A DNA stretch of 11,944 bases. Origin: Lachnospiraceae bacterium UBA1729 (GTDB lineage: Bacteria > Bacillota > Clostridia > Lachnospirales > Lachnospiraceae). The translations under genes were made by a program, and so were the position numbers. The stretch lies in NCBI GenBank assembly GCA_002315945.1, contig DCIJ01000094.1, positions 153 to 12,096 of the forward strand. The letters run 5' to 3'. A model generated the notes under the pieces. That model made no database searches, was not told the DNA's origin, and was given only the letters and a program-made list of their open reading frames with translations. The number at the start of each line of letters is the position of its first letter. The first letter of the stretch is position 1. This document shows, piece by piece, positions 1 to 7,155 of the stretch.

Positions 1-1377
1 AAGCTTTTTGATGATTATCATGCTTCCAGAGTTCTCCCTGGATTTAAGCCTGACAGTAAAATAATCATGCTTTCCCAGCTGAAAGATCAGGCAGAGATAG
101 TAATTGTAATTAACGCTGAAGATATTGAAAAGAATAAGACAAGAGCTGATCTTGGTATTACATATGATCTGGATGTACTCAGACTGATTGATGTATTCAG
201 AGGCTATGGATTATATGTCGGCAGTGTTTGTCTGACACGTTTTGCTTCACAGCCTTCTGCCATTGCTTATCAGAAAAAATTAGAATCACTTGGAATGAAG
301 GTATATCGACATTATCCAATTGCTGGATATCCTTCCAACGTAAGTCATATTGTAAGTGATGAAGGCTTTGGCCGAAATGAATATATTAAGACAGAGAGAC
401 CTCTTGTTGTTATTACTGCGCCTGGACCCGGTTCAGGAAAGATGGCTACGTGTCTTTCCCAGTTATATCATGAGCACAAGGCTGGCGTTCAGGCGGGTTA
501 TGCCAAGTATGAGACATTCCCCATTTGGAATCTGCCATTGAGACACCCTGTAAATCTGGCGTACGAAGCAGCAACAGCAGATCTGGCAGATGTCAATATG
601 ATAGATCCTTTCCATCTGGAAGCCTATGGAGAGACAACGGTTAATTATAATAGAGATGTGGAAATATTCCCTGTTCTTAAGACCACCTTTGAAACCATTA
701 TGGGCGAATGTCCCTACAAGTCCCCTACTGATATGGGTGTAAATATGGCTGGATTTGGCATTGTGGATGACGATGCCTGCAAAGAAGCTTCCAAGCAGGA
801 AATTATCAGACGTTATTACAGCTCTCTTGTATCCAGAAGACAGGGAAATGCGGATGACGAAGAGGTTCTTAAGCTGGAGCTTCTAATGAAGCAGATAGAA
901 GTAACTGCTACTGACAGACCCTGTGTAGGTGCAGCTCTTCAAAAAGCAGCTATTACCGGAGGAGCAGCCGCAGCTATGGAACTTAGTGATGGAACCATAG
1001 TAACTGGCAAGACTTCTGATTTATTGGGTCCATCGGCCGCTGTATTGCTTAACGCATTAAAAGCCCTGGCTGGAATGGATGATGATGTCAAAATGATTGC
1101 CCCTGATGTAATCGAGCCAATTCAGAGACTTAAGACTTCACATTTGGGAAATAAGAATCCAAGACTCCATACAGATGAAGTTCTGATTGCATTATCTATA
1201 TGTGCTGTAACAAATGAGCTGGCTAAGAGAGCCATTGATGAGTTAAAGATGCTCAAAGGCAGTGAACTGCATTCTTCGGTTGTATTATCTCAGGTGGATA
1301 TGAAAACCTTTAGAAAGCTTGGTGTTAATGTCACCTGTGAGCCTGAATACGAATCACAGGGCCTGTATCATACCTAA
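1..1377 (+). CDS. DUF1846 family protein, 5' end outside window
   Basis: The frame is open from base 1, and the residues before the first ATG (base 67) still match the family (a stretch like KLFDDYHASRVLPGFKPDSK), so ATG 67 is internal and the gene begins upstream. The visible part is 458 residues; DUF1846 proteins are usually about 500, so roughly 35-45 N-terminal residues are missing. Family-typical segments are DLGITYDLDVLRLID, VSDEGFGRNEYI, the glycine-rich TAPGPGSGKMATCLSQLYHE (P-loop-like in appearance) and NMIDPFHLEAYGETTVNYNRD. The C-terminal part contains an alanine/glycine-rich ATP-grasp-unlike segment (ITGGAAAAMELSDGTIVTGK) and a region rich in Leu/Lys helices. The protein is cytosolic, with no signal peptide or membrane helix in the visible part. 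DUF1846 has solved structures but no agreed biochemical role, so I assign none. A strong terminator follows, so it is probably the last gene of its transcript. Confidence 0.93.
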   Translation, partial: KLFDDYHASRVLPGFKPDSKIIMLSQLKDQAEIVIVINAEDIEKNKTRADLGITYDLDVLRLIDVFRGYGLYVGSVCLTRFASQPSAIAYQKKLESLGMKVYRHYPIAGYPSNVSHIVSDEGFGRNEYIKTERPLVVITAPGPGSGKMATCLSQLYHEHKAGVQAGYAKYETFPIWNLPLRHPVNLAYEAATADLADVNMIDPFHLEAYGETTVNYNRDVEIFPVLKTTFETIMGECPYKSPTDMGVNMAGFGIVDDDACKEASKQEIIRRYYSSLVSRRQGNADDEEVLKLELLMKQIEVTATDRPCVGAALQKAAITGGAAAAMELSDGTIVTGKTSDLLGPSAAVLLNALKALAGMDDDVKMIAPDVIEPIQRLKTSHLGNKNPRLHTDEVLIALSICAVTNELAKRAIDELKMLKGSELHSSVVLSQVDMKTFRKLGVNVTCEPEYESQGLYHT

Positions 1378-1393
1378 TATTGTGAATCTTTTT

Positions 1394-1467
1394 GCAACCT
1401 TCTTAATTACCAAAAGTACATGCGTGAAACGTGTGGAGTGTGGGTAATTGAGAAGGTTGTTTTTTTT
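1394..1467 (+). terminator. Intrinsic terminator with 18-bp stem and nested hairpin
   Basis: Bases 1394-1411 pair with 1443-1460 over 18 consecutive positions (two G-T wobbles), followed by eight T at 1460-1467. The 31-nt apical region can fold again: CATGCGT (1419-1425) pairs with ACGTGTG (1429-1435) around a GAA loop, with two wobbles. It lies 16 bases after the DUF1846 stop and should end that transcript. The stem is longer and the apical part larger than in a typical intrinsic terminator. Confidence 0.85.
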
Positions 1468-1470
1468 CTC

Positions 1471-1499
1471 TTTTCAAATTGTTTTTTTAATGATACAAT
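1471..1499 (+). promoter_or_regulatory. Probable sigma-A type promoter for the TRAP operon
   Basis: TTTTCA (1471-1476) and TACAAT (1494-1499) are separated by 17 bases, matching the -35 box at four of six positions and the -10 box at five of six. The position directly after a terminator and about 108 bases before dctQ fits. It would give a leader of roughly 100 nt. Confidence 0.55.
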
Positions 1500-1517
1500 C
1501 TGCCTATTCGGCTATTT

Positions 1518-1578
1518 AAAGCAATAAAGCTTTGAAGAGCATTCCATAAGGACACTCGCGAAGAGTGTGGCCTTGTGG
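1518..1578 (+). promoter_or_regulatory. Structured 5' leader of the TRAP operon (two hairpins)
   Basis: Two hairpins lie between the predicted promoter and the dctQ ribosome binding site. The first is AAAGC/GCTTT (1518-1522 with 1529-1533) around a six-base loop. The second pairs CCATAAGG (1544-1551) with CCTTGTGG (1571-1578) and continues as ACACTC/GAGTGT (1552-1557 with 1563-1568) around a GCGAA loop, leaving a two-base GG bulge (1569-1570). That is 14 base pairs with one wobble. No T-tract follows, so it is not a terminator. The AGGAGG ribosome binding site (1596-1601) lies 18 bases downstream and is unpaired in this fold. I do not recognise a known riboswitch class; it could be a cis-regulatory RNA, a protein-binding site or an mRNA-stabilising stem. 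Confidence 0.5.
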
Positions 1579-1606
1579 TACGAAAAAATCATTTTAGGAG
1601 GGGAAA

Positions 1607-2101
1607 ATGAAAAATTTCAAGAAACTCATGAACATAGTTGCGAAGATAGAAGAAACTATCCTTGTGGCTACCACAGTGCTGATTCTGGTTCTTACAGCTG
1701 GAAATGTTTTTTCCAGAAAAGTAATTCATCAGTCATGGTCATTTACTGAAGAACTGGTAGTAGCAGTGTTTGTACTTATTACTTTGCTGGCAGCTGCTCT
1801 TGCAGCTAGAAAGGGAGAGCTGATTAATCTTACATTGATTACTGATAAGCTTTCAGGATCAATGAAGAAGATCTTTTTAGCCGTTAACACATTATTATGT
1901 GTGACCTTCTCAGCAGTTCTGTTTTACTACGGGTTTGAAAAAGTAATCACCCAGATGGCAAATGGAAAGAGGACCTTTGTTCTTAACTGGCCAGAGTGGA
2001 TATTCTGGGCATTTGTTCCGGTTGGAGCTGCCTGCATGATTCTTCATTTCGTTGAATATTTTCTTGATGAAATGAATAAGAAAGAGGAGGTGGAAAAATG
2101 A
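1607..2101 (+). CDS. dctQ: TRAP transporter small permease subunit (DctQ family)
   Basis: The 164-residue membrane protein is the usual size for a stand-alone DctQ. It has four hydrophobic segments at about residues 17-36, 47-67, 86-107 and 124-148. The family signature around the second helix is visible: SWSFTEELVVAVF followed by LAAALAARKGELINLTLI, where family members carry an acidic pair, an alanine-rich helix and an Arg-x-Gly-x-x-Ile turn. DctQ packs against DctM as a scaffold in the tripartite sodium-coupled uptake system. The ATG at 1607 is set by AGGAGG at 1596-1601. The stop overlaps the next gene as ATGA (2098-2101), so the two genes are probably translationally coupled in a fixed ratio. 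Substrate cannot be told from this subunit. Confidence 0.93.
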   Translation: MKNFKKLMNIVAKIEETILVATTVLILVLTAGNVFSRKVIHQSWSFTEELVVAVFVLITLLAAALAARKGELINLTLITDKLSGSMKKIFLAVNTLLCVTFSAVLFYYGFEKVITQMANGKRTFVLNWPEWIFWAFVPVGAACMILHFVEYFLDEMNKKEEVEK

Positions 2102-5100
2102 TTTCAGCAATTCTTTTTATCGCATTCTTCATCTTTCTGATTGTAGGAATTCCCATTGGTGTAAGCCTTGGTTTATCCAGTGTCTGCGCAATCATTTATT
2201 CAGGAACTTCACTTTCAATTGTGGCTACTAATGTCTATTCGGGCATAAGCAAGTTTCTGCTTCTTGCAATTCCATTCTTTGTTCTGTCTGGAAATATTAT
2301 GGCAAAAGCAGGAATATCAAAGCGACTGATTAAGTTTGTAGATACATGTGTGGGACACAAAAGAGGCGGTATTGCCATTGTTTGTGTAATTGTTGCATGC
2401 TTTTTTGGAGCTATTTCAGGATCAGGTCCTGCTACAGTTGCAGCTCTTGGATTAGTTCTTATTCCTGCAATGATTGAGCAGGGTGGATTTGACTCTGATT
2501 TCTCAGCTGCTCTGATGGCGACAGCTTCATCAGTGGCCATTGTAATTCCGCCCAGTATTGCATTTGTAGTGTATGCTTCAATTACTGGTGTATCTATTTC
2601 AGATATGTTTATGGCAGGTATCGTACCTGGAATCCTTATGGGTATTGCTTTGATTGTTGTTGTAATGATCGAAGTAAGAAAGAAAAATATCCAGTCCATG
2701 AGAGAAAAATCTACTGCCAAGGAGAGATGGGACGCATTCAAGGATGCATTCTGGGGTCTTATGATGCCAGTAATTATTCTTGGCGGAATATATGGTGGTG
2801 TATTCACTCCCACTGAAGCAGCTGCTGTTTCAGTTGTATATGGTCTCTTTGTTGGTATGTTTATTTACAAAGAGGTATCCTTCAAAGATTTATGGGATCT
2901 TATTGTTGATTCTGCCAAGACTACAGGTGGAATTATGATTGTTGTTGCATGTGCTTCACTATTTTCTTTTGTATGTACACAGTTTGGTATTGCGCAGGCA
3001 GCAAGCAAGCTGTTAGGCTCCGTAGCCAGCAATCAGTTTGTATTCCTTTTAATTGTTAATATTATTTTCCTTATTGCTGGATGCTTTATTGATGCCAACT
3101 CAGCAATGTATATTTTTATCCCTATTATGCTCCCTGTATGTAAAGCGCTGGGATATGACGTGGTTGCCTTTGGTGTGCTGGCAACTGTAAACCTGGCTAT
3201 AGGACAGGTTACACCTCCAGTTGGAGTAAATCTATTTGTAGCTATTTCTGTTAAAGTTAAGAAGGGCATGGAAGTTACAATTTCACAGATTTCCAAAGCG
3301 GTTGTTCCCATGCTTGCTGCTTCTGGAATTGTACTTTTAATAGTTACCTACATACCAGCAGTATCAACCTTTGTTCCCAAGGCTCTTGCCAAGGAAGGAA
3401 GCTATACAGGTACTGTTAGTGAAAGCCAGATGGAAGCTGCATCCAAGGAGACAACAGGAGCAACTGAAAGTAATTTGGCTGATAGTGCTAACGATTATGA
3501 CACTATTGCTGATTACTCAGATTTGGGTTGGGAAGAAACAACCTGGAATTTTGCATGCTCTACAACAGAGACATCAACCTGGGCACAGGGCGGACGTAAG
3601 TTTGGAGAACTTATGGAAAAGGCTACTGGTGGAAAGGTCCATGTAAATGTATATGCAGCAGATCAGCTGACAAATGGAAATCAGTCTGAAGGAATTCAGG
3701 CTCTTATGAATGGTGATCCAGTTCAGGTTTCAATGCACTCAAATCTGATTTATTCAGCTTTTGATCCCAGATTTAATGTTGTCAGTCTGCCTTATATATT
3801 TAATTCAACAGCTGATGTTGATAAAAAGCTGGATGGTGAGGCTGGTGAGATGCTTAAGAGCATTCTTGGAGAGTACGATCTTCATTGCATGGGCATTGCA
3901 GAAAACGGCTTCAGACAGCTTACCAATAATGTACATGAGATTAAATCAGTAGATGATATGAAGAATCTTAAGATTCGTGTAGCTGGTTCAAATCTCTTGA
4001 TGGAATGTTATAAGCGTTGGGGCGCAGATGCTACCAATATGAACTGGTCAGAGACCTATACAGCCCTTCAGCAGGGAACAGTAGAGGGCCAGGAAAATCC
4101 TCTGCCTGCAATTGATGCAGCCAGTGTGCAGGAGGTTCAGCCCTACTGTTCATTGTGGGGAGCAAACTATGACTGTTTGTTCTTCTGTATTAATCAGGGA
4201 ATATATGATGCCCTTACTCCTGAGCAGCAGGCTGTTGTAGACGAAGCCGGTAGGAAAGCTGTTGATTATCAGAGATATATCAACCGTTCTGGAGACGAGG
4301 ATACTCTTGCAAGATGGCAGGATAAAAATGGCGTAACAGTAACCAGATATGAGGATATGGATATCGATTCCTTTAAGAAGGCTGTAGAAGGAATTGATGA
4401 ATGGTATGAAGAGGAACTTATTACAGCAGGTTACGAGGATGCCAGAGTTCTTATAGAAACATTTACCCAGGAGACTCTTGATAATGCTGCTCTTGATCTG
4501 GCTGCTACCAAGAAGCTTGGCTGGGAAGAGGCAACCTGGAACTTTGCATGTTCCACAACAGAGACCTCAACCTGGGCACAGGCTGGTAGAAAATTTGGTG
4601 AGCTGGTAGAAGCAGCAACTGATGGCAAAATAAAAGTAAATGTATACGCGGCAGATCAGCTGACTAATGGTAATCAGTCTGAAGGAATCCAGGCGCTTAT
4701 GGATGGAGATCCAGTTCAGATTTCGCTTCATTCAAATCTGATCTATTCAGCATTTGACCCAAGATTTAATGTAGTAAGTCTGCCATATCTGTTTGACAGT
4801 GTTGATACAGCAGATGCAATCCTGGATGGAGAAGGCGGAGAAAAGCTTAAGTCTATTCTCTCAGAATACAATCTTCACTGCATGGGTATTGCAGAAAACG
4901 GATTCAGACAGCTTACCAACAATGTACATGAGATTAAATCAGTGGATGACATGAAGAACCTGAAGATTCGTGTGGCTGGTTCAAATCTACTGATGGAATG
5001 CTATAAGCGTTGGGGAGCAGATGCAACCAACATGAACTGGTCAGAGACCTATACAGCTCTACAGCAGGGAACAGTAGAGGGTCAGGAAAATCCTCTGCCT

Positions 5101-5466
5101 GCAATTGATGCAGCCAGTGTTCAGGAGGTACAGCCCTACTGTTCATTGTGGGGAGCAAATTATGACTGCCTGTTCTTCTGCATTAACCAGGGAATATATG
5201 ATTCTCTCACACCTGAACAGCAGGTTGTAATTGATGAGTGTGGACGTCTCGCTACTCAGTATGAAAGAGACATTAATCGATCCGGAGATGGAGAGATAAT
5301 GAAGAGATGGAACGAGAAGAATGGTGTATCTATTCTCAAATATGATGAACTTGACATTGATTCCTTCAAGAATGCAGTTGAAGGCGTTGATGAATGGTAC
5401 ATTGAACAGCTTAAAGAAGCAGGATATAATGATGGAGCTGATCTTGTAGCAGCTTTCAAAAAATAG
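2098..5466 (+). CDS. dctM: TRAP large permease DctM fused to two tandem DctP-type solute-binding domains
   Basis: The 1122-residue protein has three modules. Residues 1-432 are a complete DctM permease with many membrane helices. They carry GSGPAT (108-113), FTPTEAAA (236-243) and the second-half NLAIGQVTPPVGVNLF motif (365-380), and end in the usual final helix and YIPAVSTFVP tail. A 43-residue linker (433-475) is rich in Ser/Thr/Ala, net acidic and without a hydrophobic stretch. Two DctP domains follow, starting at L476 and L807, 331 residues apart. Each has ENGFRQ (R606, R937), LKIRVAGS (R627, R958) and GQENPL (N667, N998). The second Arg and the Asn match the carboxylate-clamping Arg and conserved Asn of SiaP-like receptors, so both look binding-competent. 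Typical TRAP systems encode DctP separately with a signal peptide; here none exists and no internal ribosome binding site or signal peptide is seen at the junction. The permease's C-terminus must face outward for this to work. GAGGAGG (2084-2090) precedes the ATG. Ligand is unknown, probably an organic acid from family knowledge. Confidence 0.93.
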   Translation: MISAILFIAFFIFLIVGIPIGVSLGLSSVCAIIYSGTSLSIVATNVYSGISKFLLLAIPFFVLSGNIMAKAGISKRLIKFVDTCVGHKRGGIAIVCVIVACFFGAISGSGPATVAALGLVLIPAMIEQGGFDSDFSAALMATASSVAIVIPPSIAFVVYASITGVSISDMFMAGIVPGILMGIALIVVVMIEVRKKNIQSMREKSTAKERWDAFKDAFWGLMMPVIILGGIYGGVFTPTEAAAVSVVYGLFVGMFIYKEVSFKDLWDLIVDSAKTTGGIMIVVACASLFSFVCTQFGIAQAASKLLGSVASNQFVFLLIVNIIFLIAGCFIDANSAMYIFIPIMLPVCKALGYDVVAFGVLATVNLAIGQVTPPVGVNLFVAISVKVKKGMEVTISQISKAVVPMLAASGIVLLIVTYIPAVSTFVPKALAKEGSYTGTVSESQMEAASKETTGATESNLADSANDYDTIADYSDLGWEETTWNFACSTTETSTWAQGGRKFGELMEKATGGKVHVNVYAADQLTNGNQSEGIQALMNGDPVQVSMHSNLIYSAFDPRFNVVSLPYIFNSTADVDKKLDGEAGEMLKSILGEYDLHCMGIAENGFRQLTNNVHEIKSVDDMKNLKIRVAGSNLLMECYKRWGADATNMNWSETYTALQQGTVEGQENPLPAIDAASVQEVQPYCSLWGANYDCLFFCINQGIYDALTPEQQAVVDEAGRKAVDYQRYINRSGDEDTLARWQDKNGVTVTRYEDMDIDSFKKAVEGIDEWYEEELITAGYEDARVLIETFTQETLDNAALDLAATKKLGWEEATWNFACSTTETSTWAQAGRKFGELVEAATDGKIKVNVYAADQLTNGNQSEGIQALMDGDPVQISLHSNLIYSAFDPRFNVVSLPYLFDSVDTADAILDGEGGEKLKSILSEYNLHCMGIAENGFRQLTNNVHEIKSVDDMKNLKIRVAGSNLLMECYKRWGADATNMNWSETYTALQQGTVEGQENPLPAIDAASVQEVQPYCSLWGANYDCLFFCINQGIYDSLTPEQQVVIDECGRLATQYERDINRSGDGEIMKRWNEKNGVSILKYDELDIDSFKNAVEGVDEWYIEQLKEAGYNDGADLVAAFKK
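3523..5457 (+). repeat. Tandem in-frame duplication encoding the two solute-binding domains
   Basis: Unit 1 is 3523-4464 and unit 2 is 4516-5457, with a period of 993 bases (331 codons) and no indels between units in my alignment by eye. Protein identity runs in three blocks: 97 of 119 residues in the N-terminal part, 110 of 110 in the middle (3880-4209 versus 4873-5202), and 49 of 85 in the C-terminal part. The middle block still differs at about 25 nucleotide positions, all synonymous. A 51-base segment (4465-4515) encodes the interdomain linker. Recombination between units would remove one domain and keep the frame. Confidence 0.92.
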
Positions 5467-5473
5467 TAATTTT

Positions 5474-5509
5474 GGCAGCATATCGAAACAGACGGTATGC
5501 TGCCTTTTT
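5474..5509 (+). terminator. Hairpin terminator or attenuator between the TRAP operon and lysE
   Basis: GGCAGCATA (5474-5482) and TATGCTGCC (5496-5504) form a perfect 9-bp stem with a 13-base loop, followed by five T (5505-5509). It starts eight bases after the TRAP stop codon. The T-tract is short and the loop rather wide, and the next gene's ribosome binding site begins right after it. Partial read-through into lysE is therefore plausible. Confidence 0.7.
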
Positions 5510-5514
5510 AGGAG
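5510..5514 (+). promoter_or_regulatory. Ribosome binding site fixing the lysE-family start
   Basis: AGGAG lies five bases before the ATG at 5520. An earlier in-frame non-ATG start at 5472 would run translation through the terminator hairpin and add 16 polar residues foreign to the family, so 5520 is preferred. Confidence 0.8.
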
Positions 5515-5519
5515 ATAAA

Positions 5520-6107
5520 ATGACCCTGTCGATAATATTTAATATGACCCTGACAGCAATTCTAAGTGTCTGGGCACCTGGTCCCAACAACGTAATGATG
5601 TTCGCCCTTGCAAGTAAGTATGGAGTGAAGAAGAACCTGAGATATCTGTGTGGTATTTGGACAGGCTGTTTTATGATTATATTTTTTACTGGAATACTAT
5701 GTAACTTCCTTGTTTCCTTTGTCCCAAGGATAGCTGGAGTTATGAAATATGTTGGGGCAGCCTATCTGGCATATCTGGCCTACAAGACACTGCTTAGAAA
5801 ACCTCCCAAAGAGGGAGAGGTTGCCAATATTCCGGGCTTTGTAGACGGAATGATGCTTCAGCTGGTGAATGTTCATCTGATTTTGTATGCCATTACAATG
5901 TTTTCCAGCTTTATTCTGGCATATACTCAGTCAGCATTTTTTGTTTTTCTTTCCAGTATTTATCTGGTATTTTTTACAGCTACAGGTAATCTGATCTGGG
6001 CGTTTGCTGGAAATGTTTTAAAACCATTCTACTCAAAATACTATAAGATAGCTAATGTTGTCATGGCTGTACTGATATTATGGTGCATATTGAGAATGTT
6101 AAAGTAA
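5520..6107 (+). CDS. LysE/RhtB family exporter
   Basis: This 195-residue, very hydrophobic protein has about six predicted membrane helices and no cleavable signal peptide. The family hallmark lies at the end of the first helix as WAPGPNN (residues 18-24), followed by the A-x-x-G-x-x-x-x-L pattern, and FVDGMMLQLVNVHLILY near the middle corresponds to the usual F-x-x-G-x-x-x-x-x-x-N-P-K helix, here with Asn-Val-His in place of Asn-Pro-Lys. Members export amino acids or related small molecules (lysine, threonine, homoserine, others) from the cytosol; the substrate cannot be read from sequence. It follows the TRAP genes by 53 bases with a hairpin between, and no separate promoter is evident, so expression may depend on read-through. 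An import/export pairing with the TRAP system is only a guess. Confidence 0.88.
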   Translation: MTLSIIFNMTLTAILSVWAPGPNNVMMFALASKYGVKKNLRYLCGIWTGCFMIIFFTGILCNFLVSFVPRIAGVMKYVGAAYLAYLAYKTLLRKPPKEGEVANIPGFVDGMMLQLVNVHLILYAITMFSSFILAYTQSAFFVFLSSIYLVFFTATGNLIWAFAGNVLKPFYSKYYKIANVVMAVLILWCILRMLK

Positions 6108-6120
6108 TAGGACATTTTAA

Positions 6121-6149
6121 ATGACATAGTGTAGTAATTATGTTATAAT
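6121..6149 (+). promoter_or_regulatory. Strong promoter with extended -10 for the sugar-nucleotide/pyrC operon
   Basis: ATGACA (6121-6126) matches five of six -35 positions. TATAAT (6144-6149) is a perfect -10 box, spaced 17 bases away, and is preceded by TG one base upstream (6141-6142), the extended -10 signature. Transcription should begin near 6156, giving a leader of about 58 nt. This is the best-matching promoter on the + strand of the window. Confidence 0.75.
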
Positions 6150-6203
6150 ATCAGCGCTTTTTATGCGAAATACTTAATGGTATTAATAAGACATTTTGTC
6201 TTT

Positions 6204-6208
6204 AGGAG
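6204..6208 (+). promoter_or_regulatory. Ribosome binding site fixing the epimerase start
   Basis: AGGAG sits five bases upstream of the ATG at 6214, whose product begins directly with the Rossmann strand (MKVIVTGG). A TTG at 6196 in the same frame lies upstream of this site and would add six residues before it, so it is rejected. Confidence 0.8.
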
Positions 6209-6213
6209 AGAGA

Positions 6214-7155
6214 ATGAAAGTAATTGTAACCGGTGGTACCGGAATGGTAGGAAGTCACTTCATGAACAGCTTCAAGGCAAGCGGGGCAGAGGTGTACGGA
6301 ATAGCAAGGAATTCTGCATCCAGCCGAATGGCTGCAGTTCAGGATCCTTCAATCATCAGATGTGATATTCTCGAAAGAGATGCCCTGATGAAGATATTTA
6401 AGAAGATTCAGCCTGATGTCATAATTCATATGGCAGCCCAGGCTTTTAATGGAGATTCATGGAATCTTGAATATGTTACCCATAATACCAACTATCAGGG
6501 AACACTTAATGTACTGTACTGTGCAAGGGAACTGGACAAGGATGTAGAGGTGCTTCTGGCATGCTCAAGTGCAGAGTACGGCAATATTCAGCCTGAAGAC
6601 TGTCCACTGGTTGAGGACAGACTTCTTACACCCTGGACTCCTTACGGTGTAAGTAAGGTTGGTGTTGAGATGTTGGGTCGTCAGTATTTTCTGAACTTTG
6701 GACTGAAGGTATTTTTACCCCGTATGTTTATTCATGTAGGAACAGGACATCCCCCAGCAACTGCAATTCAGAACTTTGCAAGACAGCTGGCACTTATTAA
6801 AAAGGGTGTGCTTCCTCCTGAAATCCATGTAGGTAACCTGAAGAGCGCCAGAGATTTCATTGACGTAAGAGATGGTGTGCGTGCCATGAGACTTCTTATG
6901 CAAAATGGTGAGCCTGGCATCCCTGTAAATATCTGTAATGGTGAGGCAGTCAGCATTCAGCAGATCCTGGATATGTTAGTTGAAATATCCGGAACCAAGG
7001 CAGAGGTAATATCAGACCCTGCACTTTTCAGAGTAGCAGATGAACCCCTACTGCTTGGCGATAACACCAGAATCACTGCCCTGGGATATAAGCGAGAGTT
7101 CTCAATGTATCAGACCCTTGAAGCAGTATTTGAAGATTGGATGGGACGAATTTAA
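6214..7155 (+). CDS. NAD(P)-dependent sugar-nucleotide epimerase/dehydratase or reductase (extended SDR, RMD/GMD-like)
   Basis: A 313-residue cytosolic protein of the extended short-chain dehydrogenase family. The NAD(P)-binding loop is TGGTGMVG (6-13), followed by HMAAQ (72-76). The catalytic set is CSSAEYG (117-123) and Y144-G-V-S-K148. The SSAEYG and PYGVSK forms resemble GDP-mannose 4,6-dehydratase and particularly GDP-4-keto-6-deoxy-mannose reductase (the rhamnose branch, RMD), and ARDFIDVRDGVRAM corresponds to the usual substrate-side RDFxDVRD motif. I infer a GDP-deoxyhexose or similar nucleotide-sugar substrate; UDP-sugar epimerase activity cannot be excluded. It is the first gene after a strong promoter, and its TAA stop shares one base with the next start (TAATG), which suggests translational coupling. 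Confidence 0.9.
   Translation: MKVIVTGGTGMVGSHFMNSFKASGAEVYGIARNSASSRMAAVQDPSIIRCDILERDALMKIFKKIQPDVIIHMAAQAFNGDSWNLEYVTHNTNYQGTLNVLYCARELDKDVEVLLACSSAEYGNIQPEDCPLVEDRLLTPWTPYGVSKVGVEMLGRQYFLNFGLKVFLPRMFIHVGTGHPPATAIQNFARQLALIKKGVLPPEIHVGNLKSARDFIDVRDGVRAMRLLMQNGEPGIPVNICNGEAVSIQQILDMLVEISGTKAEVISDPALFRVADEPLLLGDNTRITALGYKREFSMYQTLEAVFEDWMGRI

Noticed and set aside
3394..3530. The DctM-DctP junction as an assembly or sequencing error joining separate genes
   Set aside because: A true dctP start would need a ribosome binding site and a signal peptide. None is present, the frame is continuous, and the linker has coherent low-complexity composition. The second unit repeats the same leaderless design.
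4516..5457. The second receptor unit as an assembly duplication
   Set aside because: The two units differ at many nonsynonymous sites outside the middle block and at about 25 silent sites within it, so they are distinct sequences, not a copied read.
2235..5481. Several 60-190 codon reading frames opposite or out of frame with the TRAP genes
   Set aside because: They lie wholly within strongly supported coding sequence, have no good ribosome binding site and match no family I recognise.
5472..5519. Extension of the LysE-family gene to an upstream start
   Set aside because: It would begin at a non-ATG codon inside the terminator hairpin and lacks a ribosome binding site. AGGAG at 5510-5514 points to 5520.
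7137..7154. TTG start for the glycosyltransferase
   Set aside because: The ATG at 7155 overlaps the previous stop in a coupled TAATG arrangement and gives the family-typical N-terminus.
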